DNA of 12,914 bases. Source: Candidatus Omnitrophota bacterium. Lineage in GTDB: Bacteria > Omnitrophota > Gorgyraeia > Zapsychrales > Zapsychraceae. This document shows positions 1-7,795 of this stretch, piece by piece. The first letter of the stretch is position 1; the number at the start of each line of letters is the position of its first letter. A program made the position numbers and the translations under genes. The DNA is taken from NCBI GenBank assembly GCA_018399915.1, contig JAGYNW010000040.1:1-12914 (forward strand). The letters are read 5' to 3'. The notes under the pieces were generated by a model. The model saw only the letters and a program-made list of their open reading frames with translations, had not been told where the DNA came from and did not search any database.

Positions 1-562
1 TATCGCGCAAAAAAATAGAGGATACGGAAAAATTATTATTTTTTAAAGGCTAACAAAATTGGGCTAGACGAACTACGCCATATTGATTGCGGCAATTTTT
101 TGGTATCAATCAAAGTGGCGTTAAGAAGATTGTTAACTTCCAATTCAACATTCGTTTTTGCGGCTATCCCCAGATGCCCATTTTCTCGTTCAACCCCTAA
201 AACTTTTATCCGCGGGATATCCGCGACAACGGATCCCTGTCCCACATTTTTTCATAAGATAAGCGTAAATCATAATTACCTTTAACGCCAAATGTCAAAT
301 AAACATCTAAATACTGATTCCCGTCTTTATCCGTAATTTTCCAATCACGAATATCTTTTCCTTAAACATCTAATAAACTCACATCTTTTGATAAAAGCAA
401 TCGAAAGGAAGATGTTTCAGCCTGTAAAATGGACAAATGGACAAGGCTTTCACATCGGACAATTCCTTCTCCAACAGAAGCGTATGTCGCGGTTTTGGCA
501 TAAAGTTTGGGGTCTAATTTGGCCCGTTGAATTTTTTTTCTTTGGGTAATGCCTTGGTCCAT
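1..562 (-). pseudogene. Broken fragment of a beta-rich envelope-type protein
   Basis: Read on the minus strand from 562 downwards, a protein-like sequence runs through three disruptions. The first part (562-365) ends at an in-frame TAA at 362-364. Reading past it continues without a break as GKDIRDWKITDKDGNQYLDV and on to LRLSYEK. At the run of six A (forward T at 247-252) the frame is lost; one extra A restores it into VGQGSVVADIPRIKVLG and on to LPQSIW and PILLAFK. A second A6 run near 40-45 then leads to TAA TAA, and one base fewer reopens the frame to the window edge. The alternating polar and hydrophobic pattern suggests beta strands. It resembles a large, unnamed envelope protein family that I remember from Omnitrophota-like genomes, but I cannot name a domain. 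The 5' end is missing: only about 60 bases lie before the oppositely oriented membrane-protein gene. It is either a true pseudogene or a poorly sequenced contig end. Confidence 0.55.
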
Positions 563-573
563 CGTGTTTTGAT

Positions 574-2469
574 ATGCGTTGTGTTAGGCATAACCGCCCA
601 GGCAATGGTATGGCCTCGTATTGGACCAATGATGAGATCTTGTGGCAAGGCGCATTCTGGTCTGAATCCCGGCAACCGGACCATACCTTGCAAACAGGAC
701 TCCATCCCGGGGATTTTGCAAAACCCTTTAATATTTATCATGCCGACGGGACTTTCCGGACACGCCAGGTTTCGTATTTCACGGAAATGCTTTCCTTTAA
801 ATTCTGGCAAAACTTCGGGCTGGTTTTTTTGCGCAACTACACGCTTATTTTGATCCATATTCTCAATGCCCTGCTGACCGGGATTCTGGTCTTTTGGCTT
901 ACCCGCTCCCGTAATGCCGGCTGGGCCGGAGGCCTGCTCGCGCTCAACTCCGGCGCGGCCATGGCCACCTTAGTCTATCCGTTTCGCAATGCAAAACTGC
1001 TGGTTATGACCTTTTTCCTTTTAGGCTGGATCATCCTGGCATGGAAAGGACGCGCTCCGTCAAGATTTTCAGGCAAACGGCTTTTGATTCTTTTTACAGT
1101 CCTGCTATTGGGGCTGCTGACCGACGAGATCGCGTTTTTCTTCTTCCCCATCCTTTTCTTCTATATCGGGATCCGCTTTGGACTAAAAGGAATCTTTAAC
1201 AGAAAAATTATCCTCGGGACAATCACCATGCTCATAATTTTTGCCGCTTTAAGCGCGGCCGCCTACCATATTTCCGTCAATATTATTGATACCCGCGCCC
1301 ACACCGGCGAACAATCACAGTTCATCCAGAATCTTGCGGGATATCTGACGAATGCCGTGATCCTGAGTGATATCACCAAGGCATTCTTTACTTATTTTTT
1401 GCCCCGCAATTACGGCTATTGGGACCAAACTCTGCCGGGTATCCTGGCAACGCTTGCGGCCTTAACGGTTTTGATCCTGATGATCGTTTACCGGCCAGCC
1501 AAGGCGCAATGGAAGATCGTTTCGCCCATCTTGCTGATGATCTTGATCAAGGCCTTTCTCTTTCCGCACAATGCCGGATACCACCGTGTCTTTATGCCCG
1601 AGGGGACGGTCTTTCCTTCACTTTTCTTTTTCAGCTATTACTACATCTATGCCGAAGCGCTCTTGTTCGCGCTGGCCCTTGGCATTCTGATGAAAAATCT
1701 GGTGGCATCTGAACGAAGATTTTGCGGCGTGCTTTTGCTGATCGGGCTGATCGGGTTTTCAAATATCACGCACCTGAAAGACGGCCCGGAAGATGCCTTG
1801 AAATTTATGCGCTTTGAGAAAGGCCATAAAGAAAAACCCCAAGAAATGGTGAAAAGGGTCATCGCGGCCGGTTCTGTTATTAAAGATGCATCTTTGCGTC
1901 CGGTCTATCTGTCTTTCCCTGTCGGCAATAAAGAGATCCTATTAGCCAAGCGTAATGATCCGTTCCAAAATCTCTATGCCCGCATGATCCCGTTCCGTTA
2001 CTTAAAAGCCCTGGAAAAAGGGCACGCGCTGGTATCCTATGCCAATGTTCCCTTTGCCAAAGACTGTACACCCGGAGAGGAAATGCGCCGCGCCAACACC
2101 TTTTATGATGTGATCTCCCGTGAATCCTTTCCTGTAAAAAAATTGCGGGATACCCGCGGCCCTGAGGCGATCCGGCCTTTGATCGCTACCCGCGATCAGG
2201 TGGCCACACAGATCAAACAGGCCCCCGGGGCTGAAGTTAATGAGATTGTTTTCTTTATCAAGGGGCACAGTGGATTTCTGCTTGAGTACAATACCCGGCG
2301 TATTGAAGGACAACAAACCTATGGAAACGCGTATCAGATGTTCCGCTTTGATACCCGCACGCTACGGCCATCGGAAAAAAAACTTAATGTAAGGATACAT
2401 GTCTTGCCCGTGGGGGAAAATACAAAATCTTTTTTGATCGGTCCGTTCCTGGTCACTGAATCCTATTAA
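574..2469 (+). CDS. GT-C-like polytopic membrane protein, 5' end damaged
   Basis: 631 residues from the first in-frame ATG. About nine or ten membrane segments lie between residues 88 and 398 (clear ones near 90-110, 140-157, 169-206, 211-231, 285-306, 345-375, 383-398), followed by a soluble tail of about 230 residues. The sequence SYWTNDEILW (15-24) resembles the first extracytoplasmic loop of GT-C glycosyltransferases, where an acidic pair (here Asp20 Glu21) follows the first membrane helix and helps bind the lipid-phosphate sugar or metal. That first helix is absent from this frame: the leading 14 residues are polar and unconvincing. The adjacent frame at about 548-607 encodes a hydrophobic stretch (VHRVLICVVLGITAQAM), so a frameshift near 600-612 could have separated helix 1 from the rest. 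The frame has a stop at 547-549, so no longer start exists. The gene converges on TPR-C with a 4-bp stop overlap. Family membership is inferred from topology and the acidic motif; the acceptor and sugar are unknown. Confidence 0.7.
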   Translation: MRCVRHNRPGNGMASYWTNDEILWQGAFWSESRQPDHTLQTGLHPGDFAKPFNIYHADGTFRTRQVSYFTEMLSFKFWQNFGLVFLRNYTLILIHILNALLTGILVFWLTRSRNAGWAGGLLALNSGAAMATLVYPFRNAKLLVMTFFLLGWIILAWKGRAPSRFSGKRLLILFTVLLLGLLTDEIAFFFFPILFFYIGIRFGLKGIFNRKIILGTITMLIIFAALSAAAYHISVNIIDTRAHTGEQSQFIQNLAGYLTNAVILSDITKAFFTYFLPRNYGYWDQTLPGILATLAALTVLILMIVYRPAKAQWKIVSPILLMILIKAFLFPHNAGYHRVFMPEGTVFPSLFFFSYYYIYAEALLFALALGILMKNLVASERRFCGVLLLIGLIGFSNITHLKDGPEDALKFMRFEKGHKEKPQEMVKRVIAAGSVIKDASLRPVYLSFPVGNKEILLAKRNDPFQNLYARMIPFRYLKALEKGHALVSYANVPFAKDCTPGEEMRRANTFYDVISRESFPVKKLRDTRGPEAIRPLIATRDQVATQIKQAPGAEVNEIVFFIKGHSGFLLEYNTRRIEGQQTYGNAYQMFRFDTRTLRPSEKKLNVRIHVLPVGENTKSFLIGPFLVTESY

Positions 2470-3413
2470 AAACTTGCCAGTCGCACCTCAGGGTCCTGGA
2501 CCGGCACGTGCTGATTCTGATCTCGGAGATAGCGCGCTGTCCCAAGATATTTCACTGCAATATCTTCTTTCCCTAAGGCTTTAGCGGCCATGCCCAAAGA
2601 CCCAAAAGCATCGGCGTTTTTCGGATTACGCTCAAGCGCCTTTTGCAGGAAAAAGATAGCCTTTTCATTCTCCTTTTTCTGAAAAAACGATACTCCCATA
2701 TAATAATACAAGAATTCCTTGTCCGGCGCCCCGTCCGAAAGAGAATCGGCGTAATGCGCGATCTTGATCACCTCATCAAACTTTTCCAACGCATAATAAG
2801 CGCGGATCAAAAAGGCATAACTGTGGCGGCTATCCGTTTGATATTTTTCTTTGAGAAAATCCCCGGAATAATCACTGCGGTTTACGATAAGCGGATGGTA
2901 GATCTTTCGTGATAATTGTATGAACATCATGGCAGCGTCAAAACTTTTTTCCAAGGCTGTCTTGAACGACCGCGCTGCCTCTTCGTAGCGGCCATTCTTG
3001 TAATAGATCGAACCCAAATTATAATGAAACCAGAAAAAATGCCGATTAATACCGATGGCTTTGTGATAAGCCGCGATCGCGCGCTCATCGTGCCCGGCCT
3101 GATACAAACAAAAACCCAGCATACCGTGGGCATCAGCTTTTTGGGGAAGCAACTTAACGACGCTTTGATAATAAGCGATATAGCGGCTCAATTGCTCAGG
3201 ATCAAACTGCCGATCTTTTTCTATCTGCACCACAAAATCACGGATATCCCGGGGCATAAGATAACCTAATTGAGAGAACTGCGCCTCAATCTTTGCCACG
3301 CGATAATCCTGCCATCGGTCCATGGTCAATTTCGCAAAAAGCAATAGTAACAAAACCGTGACCAATCCCTTGACAACCGGAGTGAAAAATCTTTGTAAAG
3401 TTTTTTGCGGCAC
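2466..3413 (-). CDS. Membrane-anchored TPR protein (TPR-C)
   Basis: 315 residues with a GTG start. A basic N-terminus and one membrane helix (about 14-31) form a signal anchor, so the rest should face the periplasm. TPR units can be seen at about 92-125 (ADAHGMLGFCLYQAG then ERAIAAYHKAI), 126-159 (HYNLGSIYYKNGRYEEAARSF), and 232-298 (two units, including YMGVSFFQ and NADAFGSLGMAAKALG). A segment at 160-228 separates the two TPR blocks and carries LSRKIYHPLI (167-176), almost the same as LSRRIYWPLI in TPR-B. HFFWFHYNLG (125-134) also matches TPR-B. It is the last gene of the minus-strand series, 22 bp after the GT39-like gene. TPRs bind proteins or peptides; here the likely role is scaffolding or acceptor binding for the neighbouring membrane transferases (inference). 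An AAGGGAG ribosome site supports the GTG. Confidence 0.88.
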   Translation of the reverse strand: MPQKTLQRFFTPVVKGLVTVLLLLLFAKLTMDRWQDYRVAKIEAQFSQLGYLMPRDIRDFVVQIEKDRQFDPEQLSRYIAYYQSVVKLLPQKADAHGMLGFCLYQAGHDERAIAAYHKAIGINRHFFWFHYNLGSIYYKNGRYEEAARSFKTALEKSFDAAMMFIQLSRKIYHPLIVNRSDYSGDFLKEKYQTDSRHSYAFLIRAYYALEKFDEVIKIAHYADSLSDGAPDKEFLYYYMGVSFFQKKENEKAIFFLQKALERNPKNADAFGSLGMAAKALGKEDIAVKYLGTARYLRDQNQHVPVQDPEVRLASF

Positions 3414-3417
3414 AGGA

Positions 3418-3424
3418 CTCCCTT
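3418..3424 (-). promoter_or_regulatory. Ribosome binding site of TPR-C
   Basis: On the minus strand this reads AAGGGAG and ends 4 bases before the GTG at 3413-3411. It lies in the 22-bp gap after the GT39-like gene. It is the reason for accepting a GTG start here, as no better ATG lies nearby upstream of the membrane anchor. Confidence 0.6.
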
Positions 3425-3435
3425 TTTAAAGCGCG

Positions 3436-4710
3436 TTAGAAATAAATATGCTTGGCCACTAACCGGATAAAGGTATCCAGATAGGCAAGCACCAGGGCCC
3501 CGGTTAAGCCGATAGCGATATTCAGGCGCATCCAGGCATCTGCCTTGAACATCTGCCATAAATGCAGGGAAAAAAGTGTAATCCCGATGATCGCAACCGG
3601 TACCAGGAACAAAAAATACCGTTCATGAATATAATGCGCGGCCTGGTCACTGGGAACGATCCGCGACATCAGATTGGCCAGCAATAATAATGCCGCGGCA
3701 TACATCCCGGCGATTAAACCTAAGTAGATCACTCCGGTCTTTGTTCTGTCCTCATGACAATCTGGAAAACCGGCACCATCAAACCCCTTCGCGGATTTAC
3801 GCAGCAAACAGTAGACCACACTTGCCGCGTACAAAACAAAGAAAAATAACCAGCCCTTAGGAACACACGCATGAAGGAGAGCTAACGGATCAGGCAAAAG
3901 GAAAAAACGGGTCAACCCTTTAGAGGTAAAAAAGTAATACAACAGGCCGATCATCACCGGGACAACCGTGATCGCAATGTGTTTTTGCCAATGCCTTTCT
4001 TTAAAAGACCAAAGGAACACGCCTATCAGCGCGATCTGCATAACCGCAATCGTAATCGTAAAGGCCATCAAGATATGGGTTACAAATAACCCCGCATAAG
4101 CCCGTCTTTGATCCTGCCCGCCTTTCGCCTTCAGCAGGATTAAAAACAGCAAGACCTGTACGGTGGAAAAAAAGAACCACATGGCATACGGCCGGGCATC
4201 CACCCAGTAAAACCACACCATAAAAAAAGACAAGGCAACACTGACCGCGTATATCCCGGCGCCGGTGCTGTAGTGCCGGGCAAAGTAAAAAAAGAGTAAT
4301 GCTATGCTCATCGACATAAAAAAATTGGGATTGATCCTTAACAGGATCTGGGAACGCATGTCTTTGATCAACCATTGGTGCCTCCAGACATGGGGAAAGC
4401 GGTAGCCTGCGGCCTGACAAAGCGCCTTTTGCGTGGCATAAAACAATGGGCATTTATTGCCTTCTACTTTCGTTGTGCCCAAAAATAATTCCCGGTAAGA
4501 AAATTTCTCAATAGTTTGGGATTGACTGAAAGATTCATCATTCCAAAGCGGTTTCCGGGCCGAAAGGATAAGGCCGACGGAAAAACACACACAAAAGATG
4601 ATCAGTGTCAATAAAAGTTGTTTTTTGCGGTCTGCGAACACGGTCTTGGTCTTTTTTCTTTGATTAATAAGGCTGTAAAGGAATGGTCTGCGGTTTAAGA
4701 ATATAGGCAT
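3436..4710 (-). CDS. GT39/PMT-like membrane glycosyltransferase
   Basis: 424 residues with about nine or ten membrane segments. After the first helix (about 31-50) comes KPLWNDESFS (53-62); Asp58 Glu59 sit where the acidic pair of family 39 GT-C enzymes lies. GNKCPLFY (84-91) matches the position of the HPPLYY-like motif in the same family. These enzymes take a sugar from a polyprenyl-phosphate carrier and add it to lipid, glycan or protein outside the cytoplasmic membrane. At 424 residues it is shorter than many family members (often 450-600) and lacks a large C-terminal soluble domain, ending shortly after a last helix. The ATG at 4710 overlaps the end of TPR-B by 47 bp and has a GAG-type site 7 bases upstream. 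A GTG at 4641 would remove the overlap and the polar leader, but has a weaker ribosome site. TPR-C follows 22 bp downstream, which makes the pair resemble the two YfhO/TPR pairs. The substrate is unknown. Confidence 0.78.
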   Translation of the reverse strand: MPIFLNRRPFLYSLINQRKKTKTVFADRKKQLLLTLIIFCVCFSVGLILSARKPLWNDESFSQSQTIEKFSYRELFLGTTKVEGNKCPLFYATQKALCQAAGYRFPHVWRHQWLIKDMRSQILLRINPNFFMSMSIALLFFYFARHYSTGAGIYAVSVALSFFMVWFYWVDARPYAMWFFFSTVQVLLFLILLKAKGGQDQRRAYAGLFVTHILMAFTITIAVMQIALIGVFLWSFKERHWQKHIAITVVPVMIGLLYYFFTSKGLTRFFLLPDPLALLHACVPKGWLFFFVLYAASVVYCLLRKSAKGFDGAGFPDCHEDRTKTGVIYLGLIAGMYAAALLLLANLMSRIVPSDQAAHYIHERYFLFLVPVAIIGITLFSLHLWQMFKADAWMRLNIAIGLTGALVLAYLDTFIRLVAKHIYF

Positions 4711-5614
4711 CCCCGGTCTCTTTTAAATAGGCCGCCTTCTTGATCAATTGCAGGCCCAATTCCTTAGATCCCAGTTCCACCGATACGATCCCCAAGTGTT
4801 TCAGCGCCTCAACGTGCTTTGGATTCTTCTCGATGCTTTTTTTGAAAAAAACCGCGGCCTCTTCATACTTCGTTAAACGGTACAGGGCCACGCCCGCGTA
4901 AAAATGAAAATTCCCGGCCCCATCCAATTGCGCCTCAATGGCTTTAAGCGAGGCCTGGAACATCTGCTGGTATTGTGCTTTTTCGCGAAAACTGAGGATC
5001 AAGACTAAATAACTATTGCGGTACCCCCTTCGCAACTGTTGGGTCAATCGGGCCTCGTCCACACGGCCTTCTTTATCTGTAATCAGGGGCCAATAAATCC
5101 GACGCGAAAGCGAGATCACGCGTAACACATTTTCCGGACGGGCACTGATAGCCTTGCTAAGCGTGGTGATCGCGGCATCATAATCCCGCGTCTGAAAATG
5201 GATCAAACCAACATTATGATAGAACCAAAAGAAATGCGGGTTGACTTCAATGGCTTTTTGATAGGCTTCAATCGCCTTCTGCGGCTTCCCTAAATAATAG
5301 GAACAATACCCGTAAAGGCCTAAAGCGTCCACACGGTCCGGCATCAGGTCATGCACATTCTTATAATAAAAACGGTATTTATCCAATTGCGCGTCTTTTT
5401 GAATGACCGGATTACGGGAAAAATTTACCAGGTAGGTAATGGATTGTGGCCGCAACCGGTTCAGAACCTTGAGCCGGATACCCAAATACATTTTCTGATA
5501 ATCTACAAACGGCAAGGAAAGAAGCACCAATCCCGCCAAAACCAGGATGAAATAATTGATGGTCCGGAAAAAACGTTTTTTTCCAGGTTGTATCTCTCGG
5601 CCTTCTTTTTGCAT
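4664..5614 (-). CDS. Membrane-anchored TPR protein (TPR-B)
   Basis: 316 residues, ATG start with GAGG 7 bases upstream. The basic leader (KKR at 12-14) and a single helix (about 20-36) predict an inner-membrane anchor with a periplasmic body. TPR units lie at about 95-128 (VDALGLYGYCSYYLGK, QKAIEAYQKAI), 129-162 (FYHNVGLIHFQTRDYDAAITTLSKAI), 237-266 (YAGVALYRLTKYEEAAVFFKK) and 267-297. The inter-block segment carries LSRRIYWPLI (169-178). It aligns with TPR-C along nearly its full length (same anchor, spacing and motifs) and with TPR-A more weakly. It follows YfhO-2 by 15 bp, and the GT39-like gene starts inside its 3' end. Translation of these genes is therefore probably coupled. A role as partner or acceptor-binding subunit of YfhO-2 is inferred from context only. 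Confidence 0.88.
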   Translation of the reverse strand: MQKEGREIQPGKKRFFRTINYFILVLAGLVLLSLPFVDYQKMYLGIRLKVLNRLRPQSITYLVNFSRNPVIQKDAQLDKYRFYYKNVHDLMPDRVDALGLYGYCSYYLGKPQKAIEAYQKAIEVNPHFFWFYHNVGLIHFQTRDYDAAITTLSKAISARPENVLRVISLSRRIYWPLITDKEGRVDEARLTQQLRRGYRNSYLVLILSFREKAQYQQMFQASLKAIEAQLDGAGNFHFYAGVALYRLTKYEEAAVFFKKSIEKNPKHVEALKHLGIVSVELGSKELGLQLIKKAAYLKETGDAYILKPQTIPLQPY

Positions 5615-5621
5615 AGCTCTG

Positions 5622-5625
5622 CCTC
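5622..5625 (-). promoter_or_regulatory. Ribosome binding site of TPR-B
   Basis: GAGG on the minus strand, 7 bases before the ATG at 5614-5612, in the 15-bp gap after YfhO-2. It fixes the start of TPR-B. Confidence 0.55.
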
Positions 5626-5629
5626 AGGA

Positions 5630-7795
5630 TTAAAGATTATGCGCATGATCCGCGTGTTTTGCTGCCTTGTACCAAAAACATATTATAGACCAAAATACGG
5701 CATGAAAAATAATAATTAAAAGAAAATTCAATATCCGGCGAAAGCGGTTATCCTTGAATTGAAACACAATACGGTTTTTCCCCGCAGGAAGAAAGACACC
5801 CTTAAACGCTACATTCGCCCGATAGATTTTGATCTTTTCACCATTGCGGAACGCCTGCCAGCCTTTATGAAAGGCATCATTATACACAAAAAATTTCTCT
5901 TCAGGATAATCCGTTTCAAAAATCACACTATTGGCATTATACTGTAAAACCTTAAAATTTTCCGATTTTTCTGAAATGCTTGTCCTGCGCATAGGCTTGG
6001 CGGGCTTTTTGTCAGCAAATGAGAAACCCTCTTCCCCTTTAAACAAAGCAACATACGCCAGGTTTTCTTGCTCAAAAAACGACCACTCCACAGCAACAAA
6101 ATCCAGGTCTTGATCGGTGACCCGGCGGACATCATCATAAAGCAGGCATTTGTGTTCAAGATATTTCGCTAAGACCGGATAATAAATATTGCGGTCTAAG
6201 AACGCGAACCATCCGGTGGCATAGTACAGCCGGTTCTCCTTGTAGCGGATCCGTTCCTGATGATCCTCGGGCAAACGGACCTCAGCGGTAAAAGGTTGCC
6301 GGAAAACAAAGCTCTGGCTGACTTTGTCGTACTGATACGGTCTTGCCGTCTCATCATAATTCCTTTGCAGGTAGCCATAAACCGCAAGCGGCTGAATCGC
6401 GACCAGAGCACTCAGAAAAAGAAAAATGCCTCCGTCCTTCAGGCGCTTGGCAATCAAAAGCACGAAAAAGACTCCGCTTAAGATGACCGAGAGATAGGAA
6501 ACCGCGATGGCATCAGACTGCCACCACAACAGATACAAAGCGATCATATGCGCGAGAATCACGCCCCCCACGGCCTTGACCGGCAGGCGCGCCGAACTCT
6601 CATTGCGCGCCAAAAACAAACGGAAATGTTCGACCGCCACCAAAATGAAGAGCGGCATCAAAGCGATCCACAAATAAAAATGCAGATTCCGGAAATACTT
6701 GAAATAAAAAACATGTTCATAGAAAAATTCATAAAAAGGAAAATGCGGGGAATGCATCAGAAAAAGCATAATGCCCCAGGTTAAAAGGAATACCAACCTT
6801 TTTTTAACAGGATTAAATAATCCCAGCAACCACAATATCCAGGCCATGATCGGGATATACACAACCGCGAACTTAAAACGGCTCAGATCGCGATAAGCCC
6901 ACGAATAGACCAAATCCTCCAGCATTCCCCAACTTTTAATAGTATCAATACCCACCTGCATGGTATTGGTTGCGGATGAGGTGTAATGCCTGTGGGGCAG
7001 GACAAAATTGTTGCTCCCTCCCTCTTTGACGATCAGGGCACCCGGCAATGCCGAAGCCGTCACAACCAGAAAACAAACCGCAGCCAGGGCCTTGTGTTGG
7101 CGCACAAATGCCCAAGTGCCGGCGATACATGCGCGCAGGGATCTGGCATAAAATAAAAGACAACACGCAACAAAGGTCAAAAAGACGTTAATGAAATAAA
7201 AAGGGATATAGGTTGTCAAAACCAGCATTACGGTAAAACTCATGCCTAAAAACGCGTACGTTTTCCAGGACCGGATAAAAGCCAAAAGAAAGTAAAAAAA
7301 CCAGACCCCGGGCACAAAAAAATACAAAATATAAGAATCAAATAAACGCGTGCCTAAAGAGGAGAACATAAGCAAAAGAAAGGCCAAAAACGCGCAGCGG
7401 TCCTCCTGAAAGATCACCTGGGCGAGCTTGTAAAATCCGTACATGCCCACAAAATAATACACCGCTAAGAACGCAAGATACGACGCCAGATACGCGCCGG
7501 ACATTTTATAAAAAAGCAGGATCAATAAAAAAAACGGATTAAAGGAGCCAAAACGCCGCAAAAAAAATTCATTGGGTACGCCGTTATTCCAGTGAGGGTC
7601 CCAGAGCGGATAAACTCCCTGTCCAAGGCTCTCGATAAAAAACTTGATATGGTCATAGTACGAGACCGCGTCTGACGTAAAGGCCAGCTTTCCGCCAAAG
7701 AAATCCTTAAAACACAATAGCCACACCAGAAAGGAAACACCAAAAGCCAGAGACTTGGCATGGCGTTCCCAAAATGTTTTGATCGGCTGATTCAC
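5630..7795 (-). CDS. YfhO-type GT-C membrane protein (YfhO-2)
   Basis: 721 residues, GTG start. After helix 1 comes LAFTSDAVSYYDH (37-49) with Asp42 and Asp48, then GVYPLWDP (60-67); this acidic-loop plus PLW arrangement is typical of YfhO-type GT-C proteins. About eleven or twelve more helices follow, then a periplasmic region whose end carries FFVYNDAFHKGWQAF (635-649), YRANVAFKG (658-666) and LPAG (669-672), and a last helix near 687-708. That C-terminal block is the hallmark of the family. In Firmicutes, YfhO/GtlB-type proteins transfer a sugar from undecaprenyl phosphate to teichoic acids outside the membrane; the acceptor here is probably different and unknown. Length is somewhat below Bacillus YfhO (about 860). 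It overlaps TPR-A by 4 bp (GTGA) and has AAGGAG 8 bases before the GTG. It is clearly paralogous to YfhO-1. No GT2-type donor synthase or GtcA-like flippase is in the window, so the lipid-linked donor must come from elsewhere. Confidence 0.87.
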   Translation of the reverse strand: MNQPIKTFWERHAKSLAFGVSFLVWLLCFKDFFGGKLAFTSDAVSYYDHIKFFIESLGQGVYPLWDPHWNNGVPNEFFLRRFGSFNPFFLLILLFYKMSGAYLASYLAFLAVYYFVGMYGFYKLAQVIFQEDRCAFLAFLLLMFSSLGTRLFDSYILYFFVPGVWFFYFLLAFIRSWKTYAFLGMSFTVMLVLTTYIPFYFINVFLTFVACCLLFYARSLRACIAGTWAFVRQHKALAAVCFLVVTASALPGALIVKEGGSNNFVLPHRHYTSSATNTMQVGIDTIKSWGMLEDLVYSWAYRDLSRFKFAVVYIPIMAWILWLLGLFNPVKKRLVFLLTWGIMLFLMHSPHFPFYEFFYEHVFYFKYFRNLHFYLWIALMPLFILVAVEHFRLFLARNESSARLPVKAVGGVILAHMIALYLLWWQSDAIAVSYLSVILSGVFFVLLIAKRLKDGGIFLFLSALVAIQPLAVYGYLQRNYDETARPYQYDKVSQSFVFRQPFTAEVRLPEDHQERIRYKENRLYYATGWFAFLDRNIYYPVLAKYLEHKCLLYDDVRRVTDQDLDFVAVEWSFFEQENLAYVALFKGEEGFSFADKKPAKPMRRTSISEKSENFKVLQYNANSVIFETDYPEEKFFVYNDAFHKGWQAFRNGEKIKIYRANVAFKGVFLPAGKNRIVFQFKDNRFRRILNFLLIIIFHAVFWSIICFWYKAAKHADHAHNL

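Noticed and set aside
362..364. The in-frame TAA as recoding or an alternative genetic code
   Set aside because: TAA ends several intact genes here (YfhO-1, YfhO-2, GT39-like, TPR-C and the plus-strand gene), and the same fragment also has two frame breaks, so decay or sequence error explains it better.
5351..5719. A 122-codon plus-strand open frame across the TPR-B/YfhO-2 boundary
   Set aside because: It is antisense to both genes, shows no family pattern, and crosses their boundary, as chance frames do.
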